A DNA stretch of 64,000 bases from Inonotus obliquus (GCA_032164295.1 JAJHTX010000001.1:3596001-3660000); one strand, 5' to 3'; positions 24,201-35,401 are shown, numbered from the stretch's first letter. Numbers and translations are program-made. The notes: generated by a model not told the origin, from the letters alone.

Positions 24201-25640
24201 CAAAACATTGTTGGATGCAGATTTGTTTACGCAATAAAATATTTATCAGACGGATCAATAGACAAATACAAAGCACGATTAGTAGCACAAGGATTCAGTC
24301 AAAAAGACGGAATAGATTTTTATTCAGACGATTTATTTGCACCAGTAACAAGATTATCAACGGCACGATTATTACTAAGCTGGGCAGCAACAAACGACTA
24401 CGAGATACATCAAATTGATGTAAAATCTGCATATCTATACGGAGAATTAAATTCAAACGAAGAAATATATATGAAACCACCACCTGGAAACTTACTAGGT
24501 GATATTAACCCAGGACAAGTATTACGACTAAAGAAAGCATTATACGGATTGAAACAAGCAGGAAGACAATGGTATAAGAAAATACAAGAAAAATTAGAAA
24601 AATTAGGATTAATAAGATCATACTACGATTACGCTGTTTTCTTTCATAAAAAGAGAATAAACAATAAACCTGCATTAATAACGTTTATGCATGTTGATGA
24701 TATTACGATCATAGGATTAGATAATATAATAATACGAGAATTTAAGAAAGAACTAGCTAAATCTGTTGAATTTACAGACGGAAACGAAATCAACTGGTTA
24801 TTAGGTGTCGAAATAAAAAGAAACAGAGAAGAAAGAACGATCACGTTACAGCAAAAATCATACATTGAAACAATTCTAAAAAGATTCAATATAGAACTGC
24901 GAGCTTACAAAACTCCGATGACACCAGGGTTAAGATTATTATCAAACAATAATGAAGACGAAATAATAGATCAACAAAAATTCATGAGAATGATAGGAAG
25001 TTTACGATACGCTGCAGACGCAACATGACCAGACATATCATTTGTCGCTGGACAGTTAGCTAGACATTTACAAAAAACAACGATATTACATCATCAAACG
25101 GCTATTCATGCAATTCAATACTTACATAATACAAAAGAATATTACTTAACATTAGGCGGCAAAAATGAAATAAACATCAGAGGATTCTGCGACGCAGACA
25201 GTGCAAACACTGAAGGATACCGGTCAATAAACAGTTACGTATTTCAAATAAAAGATGCATTAATATCATGGTCAAGTAAACGACAAGAACTAGTACCATT
25301 ATCAGTATACGAAGGAGAAATCCAAGCTTTAGCACATGCAACGAAAGAAGCTATTTGGATAAAACATTTTTATAACGAAGTACTTGAAGGATACGATAAA
25401 GAAATTATACTTTATAGTGACAATCAAGCAGCCATAAAGACTGTAAAAATGGAAGAAATTACTTATAACATACGAACAAAACATCTTGATAAACGAAAAG
25501 AATTTGTAAGATGTTACATTGAAAACAAAACAATTGACGTACGATATGTGCAAACCGAAAATCAACGAGCTGACATATTCACGAAAGTGCTAAACGTTAA
25601 ACAAGTCAAACATCTCTCAGACTTATTAAGTCTATCATGA
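21243..25640 (+). pseudogene. Copia-1 gag-pol polyprotein with two in-frame TGA codons
   Basis: One frame of 1,466 codons runs from the ATG at 21243 to the stop at 25638 and is interrupted only by TGA at 22947 and TGA at 25026. Gag ends in a CCHC knuckle (CFNCNRFGHYSKDC). The protease shows ILDSGASIHSS. Integrase has the pre-integrase HKKLGH and the catalytic regions MDIWGP, LQSDNDTVF and QQNGVAERLH. Reverse transcriptase has YGLKQAGRQWY and HVDD, and RNase H has YSDNQAAIKT and KHLDKRKEF. The second TGA falls in the conserved T-R-P-D-I-S motif where Arg is expected, and the first also reads as Arg if CGA is restored, so both look like CGA-to-TGA transitions. From about 22,600 the coding strand becomes strongly A-rich, unlike gag. 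Confidence 0.93.
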
Positions 25641-25653
25641 GTTTGAAGGGGAG

Positions 25654-25915
25654 TCTTAAGATAATGACTACCTAGTACGGAACAATAGAACGAGGACAAT
25701 AAAACGAGAACAATAACGACGAAAGACAATAAGAACGAATCACATGTGATCACAATAGAATGTGTATTATTAGATTCAAACGGAGCTTCAATTATCTTGT
25801 ACTTTAGTATATAAGAATGGCCTCTGGCAGGCATAGAATATAACGATTTTGTGAACGTTCTACGCCTCCTGTCTGAGTTCATCTCATTCTCTCTGAGGAT
25901 TCACTGTATCTAAAA
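25654..25915 (+). repeat. Copia-1 right LTR
   Basis: Matches the left LTR over its whole length apart from three substitutions. It is followed by the second GATAT target copy. Confidence 0.93.
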
Positions 25916-26018
25916 GATATGCACATAAAGATAAGATGCATTATAAGCTACCAGTTGTGCTTTGTAGTTCTGTCTTCTTTAATTCCAGACAAGCTACCAA
26001 TATGCAATAGGTGTATGT

Positions 26019-26031
26019 AACAACACACTAG
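26019..26031. repeat. LINE-A target-site duplication, left copy
   Basis: The 13-bp direct repeat AACAACACACTAG, identical to 32388-32400. Confidence 0.9.
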
Positions 26032-26070
26032 CACCATCGCTTCTCTCTCTCTTACCACTACCTTCCTAAT

Positions 26071-27969
26071 ATGGAAGACGAGCAAACTACGCAAACACAA
26101 TCAAACAACAGACCCACCAAAGCCAGATGGAACCCAGATCACACAAAATGTGCTAAGGTTGTCGTTGTAGAACCCGAAGGGATGGAGTTGGAGGATATGC
26201 AGGAGACAACGAACCAAGGTGTGTCGCAAATTGTGTCCGAGCCACGCCCCCCATCCCCCCACACTCCAATGCGCCTGGAGACTGATTGTTCCTCCCAATG
26301 GAGCGAACAAGTCTTTGGTATGCAATTCTCTAGCCCCCTAGTGATAGATACTTCTGCTCCCCGGCGAGGTCAGAAAAGACCGTTGTCCGAGATACTCTTG
26401 CCCCATCGACCTGCTATCAGGGGCCTGGACAATGTCCACGAATGCAGAGCCGTAACGCTCCTTTCGTATTTCGGTCTGACACTGAAAGCTATAAAAGATA
26501 AGGTGGAGCTCCAGCTCAGAACTGCGCCCTTGGAAGAGGAGGTTATTGCAGCGATGGGAAAACTCATTGAGTCTACACTCGCTTCGGTGATAAACACAAT
26601 CCATGAGTTGACAAAGCTGGGGAGAGGAGACACAATAGCCCAGGCAGTACTAGCTTATGCTAAAGCCGGCTACAATTCTGAAGGGGGCAGAGACTTCCTA
26701 CCACTCGCACAACTGATGAGCTAGGGCCAGCAAGGCCAGCAGACAGGAGCTAGCGCTCCCTTCGAGGTGGCCCTGGCACGCCTGTCAGCAGAAATTCAGA
26801 CCCTCAACAACAAGTTTGCGGGCCTCCAACAACAACAGCAAACCCGACCAACCCAGAACACTAGGCCGCTCCCCAGGACTCACAATGCGGGGACAACACC
26901 ACCACAAGCACCAGCAGCAGCGGCGACGGCAGGGACGACATACGCCCAAGCTGCCAGCACAGCCACAGCCACACTATCCACCAGCTACCCAACCAATCCA
27001 CCCCCATCCCCAGAACCAAATGCACCTAAGCGCAGGAAACTCCCCCCGATCACCACCAAGGCAAAGGACCCCACCCTGGTAATCACTTACAACCCCCCAG
27101 TCCTGGCTAACAACCGCCCTACCGACTACCTACTCAGTAAAGTCGCCAGAGACGTTGTTCAGTCCCTGCCAACGGCCAGCAAGCTTTATGTTCTAGCCGC
27201 CAGATGGAACTCTAAGGGACATGCCATCATTACCTTTGTGGCAGGCAATGGCGTCACCGAACAAATCGACCTCCAGGCACAGGCCATTGCAAGCTGGCTG
27301 GTCAACACTACTTCTGAAGTCGAGGCGTGCAGGGTTGTTCCACGCGCCACACTCAACATATCTATGGTACTGGTGCGCTTCAACGCATAGGACCAGGCTT
27401 TCACTCAGGACGAGGTCATAGCGGAGCTGAGAGCTAACCCTATCCTCCTACACGTTAAACTAGCAACAACCCCCTACTACACTGCCAGACAACGGCTGGC
27501 AGAACAAGGTGAGCGTGCCCTGCTTACGTGCCCTATCTCTATTACTTTCGACAATCCCAAAGGGGATGTCCGCGAGCGACTTATGAGTAAGCCGCTCATC
27601 TACCTCTTCGGGAGGAGGCTGAGGCTGTCATACAGACACCCTCACCCCCCCTTCACACAATGCACTAAGTGCCAAACACTGGGACACACAGCTAAAGGCT
27701 GCAAATGAAACCTCCTGTGTACACACTGCAACCTGAATCACAGGACAGAGGACCACCGCACTAAGTGTAGACTCTGCATGAGTGAAGGCATACCAGCTGG
27801 CACAGACTGTCCCCACCCTAAACTCTGCCATAACTGCCTAGGGCGCCACTCGGCCACAGACCCGACGTGCCCCAGACGCAAAAAGTAACAACCTACAGCG
27901 CCTCTCAGCATCACCTCCTCAGCTAGCGAACCTGGCTCCGAAATCGAAATGGCCGAAGAAGATTTGTAA
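26071..27969 (+). pseudogene. LINE-A ORF1 (nucleic-acid-binding gag-like protein)
   Basis: A single frame from the ATG at 26071 to TAA at 27967 (632 codons) is broken by stops at 26722 (TAG), 27388 (TAG), 27706 (TGA) and 27886 (TAA), with no frameshift. An N-terminal charged region is followed by a Gln/Pro/Ala-rich linker (about 26,820-27,010), a globular domain (about 27,080-27,640) and three consecutive zinc knuckles near the end (CTKCQTLGHTAKGC, CTHCNLNHRTEDHRTKC, CHNCLGRHSATDPTC). It would package the element RNA. All four stops can be explained by one C-to-T or G-to-A change. Confidence 0.85.
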
Positions 27970-30900
27970 TGGTGTGGATCTACCAATAGAATGTAGGGTG
28001 GCACAGAGTCGCCATGGAGCAACTCATTGCTAACTTCGACCAAATCCCAATTAACCATAGACCCCTACTAATACTAATCCAAGAACCACCGTGGTACCGA
28101 ATCAGCATCACTCCGTCCCTAATAGATAAAGAGGGAGAGGAGGTCTACGGCCTCCTCAACCTCCCAGGCTACACCGCCTGCCTACCTCCGGGTGCTCCAA
28201 AGGACTGCCCAAGGGTGGCCACTCTGGTATCCAAACCCCTTCCCTCGTCAGGATGGACGATAGTGAGACCTCTCTCATATGGCACCGATGTGCTAACTAT
28301 CCAAATACAAGGTACTAACATCTGCAACTTCTACGGTTGCCAACCCCCAGACTCCAGATGCAGGGACAACCACTCTGAGGCGTACCCCGGGGAAAACTTC
28401 CTCTATAGCCTCCCCTTCAACCTAGCCTCTCAAACCATCTTTACAGGAGACTTCAACCGCACTCAGTCAAACTGGACCTCCTTGCTGGTCCGGCTGTACC
28501 GAGACTGACAAAGCAAGAAACTGGACGACTTCTTCCAAGAAAACACCCTCCAACCAGCCTTCGACCCAGACACCTCAACATGCAGGGAGACGAACAGTCT
28601 AATCGACATGATATGGGTGCCAACAACAATGGATGCCATGCAGATCCGTGACTCCTATGTAGTGGAATACACCAGACTCTCTGACCACGCCCTACTCAAA
28701 TGGTCCCTCCAACTGGACCTCCCTGACGCGCCAGAATCCAGGCTACCACTAGACGAGTCAAAGAAGAAGGATTGGATTGACATAGTGGTACCAGCTACAG
28801 TAAGGCTTCTTGTGCGACCTGCAGAGGATGCGGAGGAACTGGACTCCAGGGTTGAAAGACTCACAAAGGTGATGCGGAAAGCGGCTCTACAGCCGCGCCT
28901 CGCAAAACCTACAAAACTCAAAATGGTGAAATGGTGGAATGACCATTGCCGCCAGGCCCTAAACAATCTGTGAGAGTGCCCCCCTTCCGAATGAAATGCT
29001 AAGGCCGCGGGCCTGAACGCCTCGATTCAGAAGGCGAAAAGAGAGTTCTACAAAGAAAAAGTTTCTAATGCTAACTAATACAACGTATGGAACTGGATGA
29101 AGGTAGGCAGGGGCATTTACCCCACGCCAATACCGTCGCTCAGGACAAGGGACGGCTTCATAAGAACGGACATGGAGAAAGGTGAACTGTTCAACCAGAC
29201 CTACTTCCCACCCATGCAAGCGGACCCCCCACCTCCAACCAACACCTGCAATAACAACAGCGAGCGGTGGTCACACTCCTTCACCAGGAAAGAGATGATG
29301 GACACAATCCGTCACACGTCCAACCTCTCTGCTCCTGGCCTCTCAGAAATAGGCTACCGCCCGCTCAAGTGGCTGCTGGCAGAACTATCTAACGAGTTTC
29401 TCTCACTTTTCAATGACTGTCTACGTCTAGGGCACCACCTGAAAACATAGCGGGTGGCAAAGGTGATAATGATTCGCAAACCCAACAAGAAGGATCCCTT
29501 CGTGCCAAGGTCCTACAGACCAATCACACTAGAGGAGATGCTCATTAAAATCATAGAGAAGATAATAGCTAACCGTCTGCAATTTCTGGCGAACACAGAG
29601 AAGTGGCTGCTGCTGAATCAATTCGGCAGCCACCAGGGCCATGCTGTACACAATGCGGCCCTCTCACTGACTAACTTAGTGAAGACGGCATGGAGGAGGA
29701 ACCTGAAGTGTTCGGCCCTAGCGGTCAACATTCAAGGCTTCTTTGACAAGGTCGAACCTATCAAGCTAAGGGAAACTCTGGACTCCCTAGGCTGCCCGAC
29801 GGACACGAACACATGGATCTACTCCTTCATGACAAAGAGGGAAGTAGCCCTGTCTTTCAATGGCATCACCCTTGACCCCCAGCCCAAACCCGATGTAGGA
29901 ACACCACAAGGCTCTCCCATCTCCCCTATCCTAGCCACCATCTATGCCAGAGAAGCTCTAGAAGCCGCACGACGAGTCACGCGGACTGAAATCATAGCAT
30001 ACGTGGACGACTACCTACTAGTAACCTGGTCTAGTGACTATGCCGAAAACTGCTGCATCCTGGCGAAGGCATGCAAACTCCTCTGAGACAGACTCCACGG
30101 CCACAACATAGATATTGAGGCGGAGAAGTCAGACGTCATCCACTTCTGACGACAATGGGACATCACTCCAGATGGGGCCAACTTAGTCGTCACACTGGAG
30201 GATGCAACGGTCAAACCCCAATACCCCATGCGATGGCTCGGCATTTGGTTCGACCTGCACCTCAACTTTAGGGAACATGCAGAAAGAATGAAGGCAAAAG
30301 CCTTCTCCACTTTAGCTGCCATGTGCCTCATCGCCAACACCCAGAGGGGGATGTCCCCTAAACTACTCCGTAGGCTGTACATTGCCTGCGTACAATCCAT
30401 TCTCACTTGGAGATCGGTGGTCTGGTACCACAGCAGTCGTCAAAAGACGATCGTTGACTCCCTCCAGAAAGTATAAGACAGCGCTGCGAGGTGGATCCTT
30501 GGAGTCTACCGCGGTGCAAATAGTATAACTACAAATTTCCTTATCTCTCTCCCTCCTCTTAAATTTTCTCTAGAACTTTTGAAAACTAAAGCCACTCTCA
30601 GACACTACCAAACACCATACAATCATGGGCTAAGGCCACTTTCCTCTCTTCATAAAAAACATATAGGTAATAGAGATAGTGTAATTTCCTTTTCTTTCAG
30701 AGACCGAGTGCCGAATGCCCAACCAGTTCCCGCATACACACATGCCCCCTGGGAAGAACCCCTGGCCTTCACCAAAGAACGTGTGCACTTCCACACACCA
30801 CCCACACCGACAGACTCTGACACACGCCAGGAGTACATACAAGTGGCGTTGGATCTGTCTGGTGACACTAGCCGTCTGCTAGTCTTCACAGACGGCTCAG

Positions 30901-31937
30901 TGAAAACAACACAGGTGCACCGCAAAGCGGGTGCCTCCTCAGTTATCCTCTATGGCGGCAGCACCATCGCCACAAGAAAGATGGCAGCAGCCTCCCTAAT
31001 CACCGCCACAGACTGCGAGATTATGGCACTGGCAACTGTGCCCACCTGGACAGCATGCCATCTTCCAACCTCAGACACACCCCCGAGGGAAATACACTTC
31101 CTCTCTAACTCACTACCAGCCCTCAACCTCCTCGAGACATGGCAAAGCACGCCAGGCACACACTGACTCCAGGAATGGAGGAAGGGAACTCAAACTCTGC
31201 TCGACGCCTTACCAACTGTGCATATCCACTTCCACTGGTGCCCGGGACACGCGGGCATCAGCGGCAGTGAGTTGGCAGACAGGTTGGCCAAGGAAGCGGC
31301 AAACCTCCCCCTAACAAGCGAACTCCCCTCCATTGCCACACTACTAGAGAAGGCAGTCGACAAACTCTTATCTTCCTGGAATGGTAAGATCAGCCGCTCC
31401 ACAGACAACAGACCTCAGTATCTTGGCATCAATAGCCCTGCCTCGAGTAAACCCAGAAAACTACTGAAGCTCGCCCGGCGCCAAAAGGACATTGCCCATG
31501 TCGCCCAAATACTATGCAACGCAGGCCCGTTTGGCAGCTTCTTCAAGCGACTCCCCAGGGAGTACTGCCTATAACACAGCGTTACCATCTATTGTCGCTG
31601 GCACAACCACCCCTCGTGGCCAGTACAATCCTCAGCACACATTCTCGGCGGCTGCGAGATTCTGGCTAGGACATTAAACTGGCCGGCCACCATGCGCCTG
31701 CCTGCACACTACACTAAATGGGCTGAGGATAGAAACCTCGGACCTCTTGCGGACTGGCTGAAGGAAACCACACCTTTCTTCATCATGGACCAGGCTCCTG
31801 CCGAGGCTATAGCCTTGGTGTATGCGCAGATGGAAGAAGAAGGCCTGGACACCCACGACGACCACATCAACCTGGGGATCGCACGCAACTACACACAAGA
31901 GGAACTGGGACTAGAGGCGGAGACACCTCTGGAATAG
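27969..31937 (+). pseudogene. LINE-A ORF2 (endonuclease, reverse transcriptase, RNase H)
   Basis: The frame opens at an ATG (27969) that overlaps the ORF1 stop as TAATG and runs 1,323 codons to TAG at 31935. In-frame stops are at 27987, 28506, 28971, 28992, 29076, 29448, 30084, 30147, 30474, 31164 and 31572, with no frameshift, so the protein can be read through by eye. The APE-type endonuclease includes LILIQEPPW, FTGDFNRTQSNW and the SDHALL end motif. Reverse transcriptase has GTPQGSPISPIL and the active-site box AYVDD. RNase H has FTDGSVK, ATDCEIMAL and HWCPGHAGISGSELAD, and a Cys/His tail includes HILGGCEIL. Where the second copy can be compared, it has CGA opposite the TGA at 30084 and CAA opposite the TAA at 30474. 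Confidence 0.9.
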
Positions 31938-32387
31938 GCATGGCAACTCACAAGTTCAGATTCTTAATTGTTTATGACTCAGTAATGTTCCTCCCCCCTG
32001 TTAATACTACTCCTTCCCACACTCTCATCTTACCTGTTTCCTTTCTCTCCTTATTTTCTTTTAAGTTGTATGTTTATATGAGTATGACCGGCCCTAAACA
32101 AACATGACCGAAAAGGGCATTATTTGTAAATAACTTTATTAGGCTTATCTAAGTCTATAGTAAATAATTTCTAAATATGTTTCTGTTACCCCTTCTAATT
32201 CCCCTACCTCCCCAGTGTCGCGCCCTTTAGTCCTTTCTTTAGAGCACCATACTACTACCTTTTTCTCTGCTTTTCTTACTTTACCACTCTTAGAGTTCCC
32301 ACTACCACGTAGATTTTGTCTGCCATGCACTTGTAACTAGTATTACTGACGCACGTAATAAATACATTTAAAAAAAAACAAAAAAAA
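31938..32387 (+). other. LINE-A 3' untranslated region and poly(A)-like tail
   Basis: Noncoding sequence after the ORF2 stop ending in AATACATTT followed by an A-rich tract interrupted by a single C. It abuts the right target-site copy. Confidence 0.8.
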
Positions 32388-32400
32388 AACAACACACTAG
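32388..32400. repeat. LINE-A target-site duplication, right copy
   Basis: AACAACACACTAG, identical to 26019-26031, immediately after the A-rich tail. Confidence 0.9.
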
Positions 32401-32844
32401 GGCTCCACAGTGTATCATATAAGATATGCGTGGATATTTCATGGTTGCTATCAGATCCGGTTCTGTGCATATCTTATAAGATGAATCCAGCATATCTGGG
32501 ACTGAACCTATAATCTTACTTTTAGAGGGAAAAAATGGCTCAGGACCTTCCAATGTGCACACAACAAAGTGACTTTGATGTTTTGAGACAACACAACGTC
32601 AACAATCAGTGAACATGGGAATTGGTGAAGGTCAAAATATGTAACGTCCTGCCATCACTTCACTTATTCTTGGCAGTAGTATATGACCAATTATATTCTA
32701 GGGTTTAATTACAGGTGGGTACATTTGACAATGTTGTATTTGAATATCTAGAGACATGAGGGCCGGCTGTAAACTAGTTGGAAAATAGAACTATAACGAA
32801 ATTGCAGCCTGAGGAGCAGAAACTCAACCCGGACAGAACAATAA
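32401..32844. other. AT-rich gap between LINE-A and LINE-B
   Basis: No coding signal. A short imperfect inverted repeat (32415-32429 and 32467-32481, 14 of 15 matching, 37-nt loop) is present. Part of the right side may be the 3' untranslated end of LINE-B. Confidence 0.4.
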
Positions 32845-34765
32845 CTACAAAAAGAAAAACCAACATAACAGGCAGAGGCCCTGTTTGACAGGGCTCATGG
32901 ACCATATCAAGCAGGAAAACGTCACCATCAGGTGCATACAAAAACCTCTATCATGGTGGCTTAAAAACCTCAGTGAGAATCTCGATGTATGAAAGAAGAT
33001 TATAATATGAGAAAAACCATTCAAAGGGATGTTCGCATAGGACATCTCTATTCTTGGGGCATTCCACAAGCCTGTGCCTGATTGTATCCAATTTGCCACA
33101 TGTCTGACAATCCAGGTTGACATCATTGAGCCTGTCTAACATCTCTTCCACTGCCCCTGCCCCTGCCAAAAGCCGTAGAGCAGTGGTCTCCTGTGCTCTG
33201 CTTATATCTGCCGATGTAATACATGCCGGCATAAAGATTGCTCCCTAAGAAAAAGTCACTGAGTTATCGTCTCGATTGTGTGGTGATTAACTGTCCTCTC
33301 AGCGCTGATGGTCTGTCGCCAAGCTATAATTGTAGCCTATCTGGAGGCCTTGCATATGCCCTCCACTGATGATGCTTCAAACTTTAGGTATTTGTCGTCC
33401 TCCAAAGGAGGTTTAATGGGGAAAGACCGCATCGAGAACCCTTTAAACACAAACTTCTCTCTTGCCTGTTTAGCTGCCCCAACAATCTTGCTAATGAGTT
33501 CGTGCATCGTTGGAGTGAATTCGAGTAGAGTTTGTCTTGAGTATTTCCGACCATTGATTACAAAAGACTGGTGTTCTGATGTGATCATAGAGAAAACTAG
33601 CCACTGTCGACAAGATAGCCTCTGTTGTTTCGATGTTGCTTCTTGTAGCAAATGCTGTCCGAACATCCAGGAGACCCTCACCCTCATCTGTCCATATCTC
33701 CACCTTACTGTTCGTCTCACTGACGTAAATCAGTGTGCAAGATCCGCATATGCAAGCTGTGTATTCTTGTAACTTATTAGTCAAGATGTACCATTCGCGC
33801 TGTGTCTCTCTTCCAAGGAAGGAGAATCACAGTAGGATTGCACAGTTAAACAGCGTTCTTGCGTAGTCTTGGCATAGCATCGGAGACATGTGCTGGTAGG
33901 ACATTACTGCAGTATTTTGAGTTTCCGCAACTGCTGCGAAGGTCAGTCCAATTGGGGCAATATCTGCAAGGGCTTCTATGATGTCTGTACGAGTGAGAGG
34001 GAGCCATCCCCCAATATTCCTCACCGCTTTCTGATAAATAACTTCGAACTTAGCTACTAGGTCAGGTTGGTGCAGTAGCCATATCGGCACGCCTCATGTA
34101 ATTACTGGAAGGAAGATATTCTGGTAAAACCTTTGTAGTGCTTTCAAACGTAGGCCCGTGGACCCACTCAACATCCACCATAACACCTCCCATGTATGTT
34201 TACCTGCGTTGATGCGACTCTCCACATGAGGTAGAAAGCTCCTGTCATGTCTTATTTCAATCCCCAGCCACTTCAACACCGGGCCTGCCCACTCTATGTT
34301 CTCCCCTCCTATACGCATTTTCCCAGTAAGCGCCTTACACTCATTGCTACGCTAGACAAAACGGCCTTTCACCATTCCCTTAATGGAGGCCCTGTCAATC
34401 TTGAGTCTAATATCCGTGAACGCTTCATCCACCCTGCGTATGGCCTGCAGCGTCTCAGACGGCAACTGGTACGTACTGTTACTCCTAGAGCCAGACCATT
34501 GTCCATGTAGAAAAATAGGTGAATGTTCTGAAGTCTTGTCAGCGCGCTTGACGCTGCAATGTTCACTAGAACCGGAGACATGGAGGTTCAATATGGTGTG
34601 CCATGCCATCATAACTGACGTGCTGTCAGGCCAGGATATTGCCTGGACATAAACAATCGTAATATTGGCACACTTTACACTATCGGAAGCAAGAACATAG
34701 CAGGACATCAGAAAGGATAAACAAGAAACATCGGACGTCGCAGTAACTTGTAATTCTGCACACAA
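32845..34765 (-). pseudogene. LINE-B, 3' half of a decayed LINE (RT to C-terminal knuckle)
   Basis: Read on the minus strand, broken frames give in order: the end of a reverse transcriptase (MSPVLVNIAASSALTRL, then FFYMDN in place of the YxDD box), a thumb-like region (WLGIEIRHDRSFLPHVESRI; LRLKALQRFYQNIFLPV), an RNase H-like segment (KVEIWTDEGEG) and a terminal zinc knuckle (CQTCGKLDTIRHRLVEC). Stops and shifts separate the pieces. The order matches the missing half of the LINE at 42.7-44.2 kb on the same strand. Loss of the second Asp of the active site shows that it is dead. Confidence 0.78.
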
Positions 34766-35018
34766 GTTAGTAAATCAATAGCCGATGGAAAGTGCCAAGC
34801 TTACTATCAAGCATTGAGCACAACTCGTCTAGTAACAAGCACCGGTACCCACTCAACCCACTCCTCCTCGATCATTATAGTTGTCTCCACAAACACTCTT
34901 TGTGCTATTAAGCATAAAGATCGCAAAGTGTCGAGAAAGTAACTCACTGAATCAGATTAGAGGAAGCGCGACGATACACAAAAACTAGCCTGAGAAGTTC
35001 AGAAGTGTGGCAGAGCAG
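34766..35018. other. Unassigned sequence left of Gypsy-1
   Basis: No coding signal. It joins directly to 41541 onwards if Gypsy-1 and one ATGGT copy are removed, so it belongs to whatever element or spacer Gypsy-1 invaded. Confidence 0.5.
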
Positions 35019-35256
35019 ATGGTTGTTACGACGTCTTTTTCCTTTCTTCCTCATACGGCCTTTCTTTCTATTTCGTCAATGCATGTTTACTTTCATGTTT
35101 ACTTTCGTTTTAACCACGTTCTTTCACTTAATCTCTACTGGCTTAGCTAATCACAATCTATAACAACTTTATCCCGCCATTCCCTTTTTTCCTTTGTTTC
35201 TGTTTGTCTTTGTTTATACTGTACAGTTTATGTAAAGCTTTCCCGCAACGTCTGTG

Positions 35257-35264
35257 TATATAAG
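35257..35264 (+). promoter_or_regulatory. Gypsy-1 TATA box
   Basis: TATATAAG in the LTR. The expected initiation site 30-35 nt downstream coincides with the segment complementary to the primer-binding site. Confidence 0.75.
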
Positions 35265-35326
35265 GCTGGATCAGAGAGTTAGGGATTCCCCACTCTCTTG
35301 TTCTAGTACTATCACCTACGTCGCAG

Positions 35327-35401
35327 GTAAGTCGTATGATACCTGTATATTAGATAGACGTTCTAATCTAGTACTATCACCTACGTCGCAGACTCCGGTC
35401 T
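35327..35401 (+). other. Candidate intron in the LTR leader
   Basis: 75 nt starting GTAAGT and ending CGCAG. Both ends follow or end with the same 25-bp repeat, so the segment is one unit of a tandem duplication. It is present in both LTRs (also 41376-41450). Confidence 0.45.

Larger units (their letters stand above)
20926..25915 (+). mobile_element. Copia-1: full-length Ty1/copia LTR retrotransposon
   Basis: Two 262-bp LTRs flank a single gag-pol frame in the copia order: gag, protease, integrase, reverse transcriptase, RNase H. GATAT occurs at 20921-20925 and again at 25916-25920, which fits a 5-bp target duplication. The LTRs differ at three positions (about 1%), so the insertion is recent on the scale of the other elements here. 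The LTR ends (TCTTAA..CTAAAA) lack the usual TG..CA. A candidate primer-binding site (GGTTATGAGCC) follows the left LTR at 21188, and a purine tract (GAAGGGGAG) precedes the right LTR. Confidence 0.95.
26032..32387 (+). mobile_element. LINE-A: full-length Tad-like non-LTR retrotransposon
   Basis: A 39-bp leader is followed by ORF1 with zinc knuckles, then ORF2 with endonuclease, reverse transcriptase, RNase H and a Cys-rich tail, and finally a ~430-bp 3' region ending in an A-rich tract (about 32,369-32,387). The 13-mer AACAACACACTAG stands immediately left of the element (26019-26031) and again right after the tail (32388-32400): a target-site duplication, so the copy is complete and inserted by target-primed reverse transcription. 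The domain order fits the fungal Tad clade. Both ORFs are interrupted by stops. Confidence 0.93.

Noticed and set aside
22950..25028. ATG at 22950 as the start of a separate integrase-RT gene in Copia-1
   Set aside because: It directly follows a TGA in the same frame and the polyprotein continues smoothly across; a CGA-to-TGA mutation is the simpler reading.
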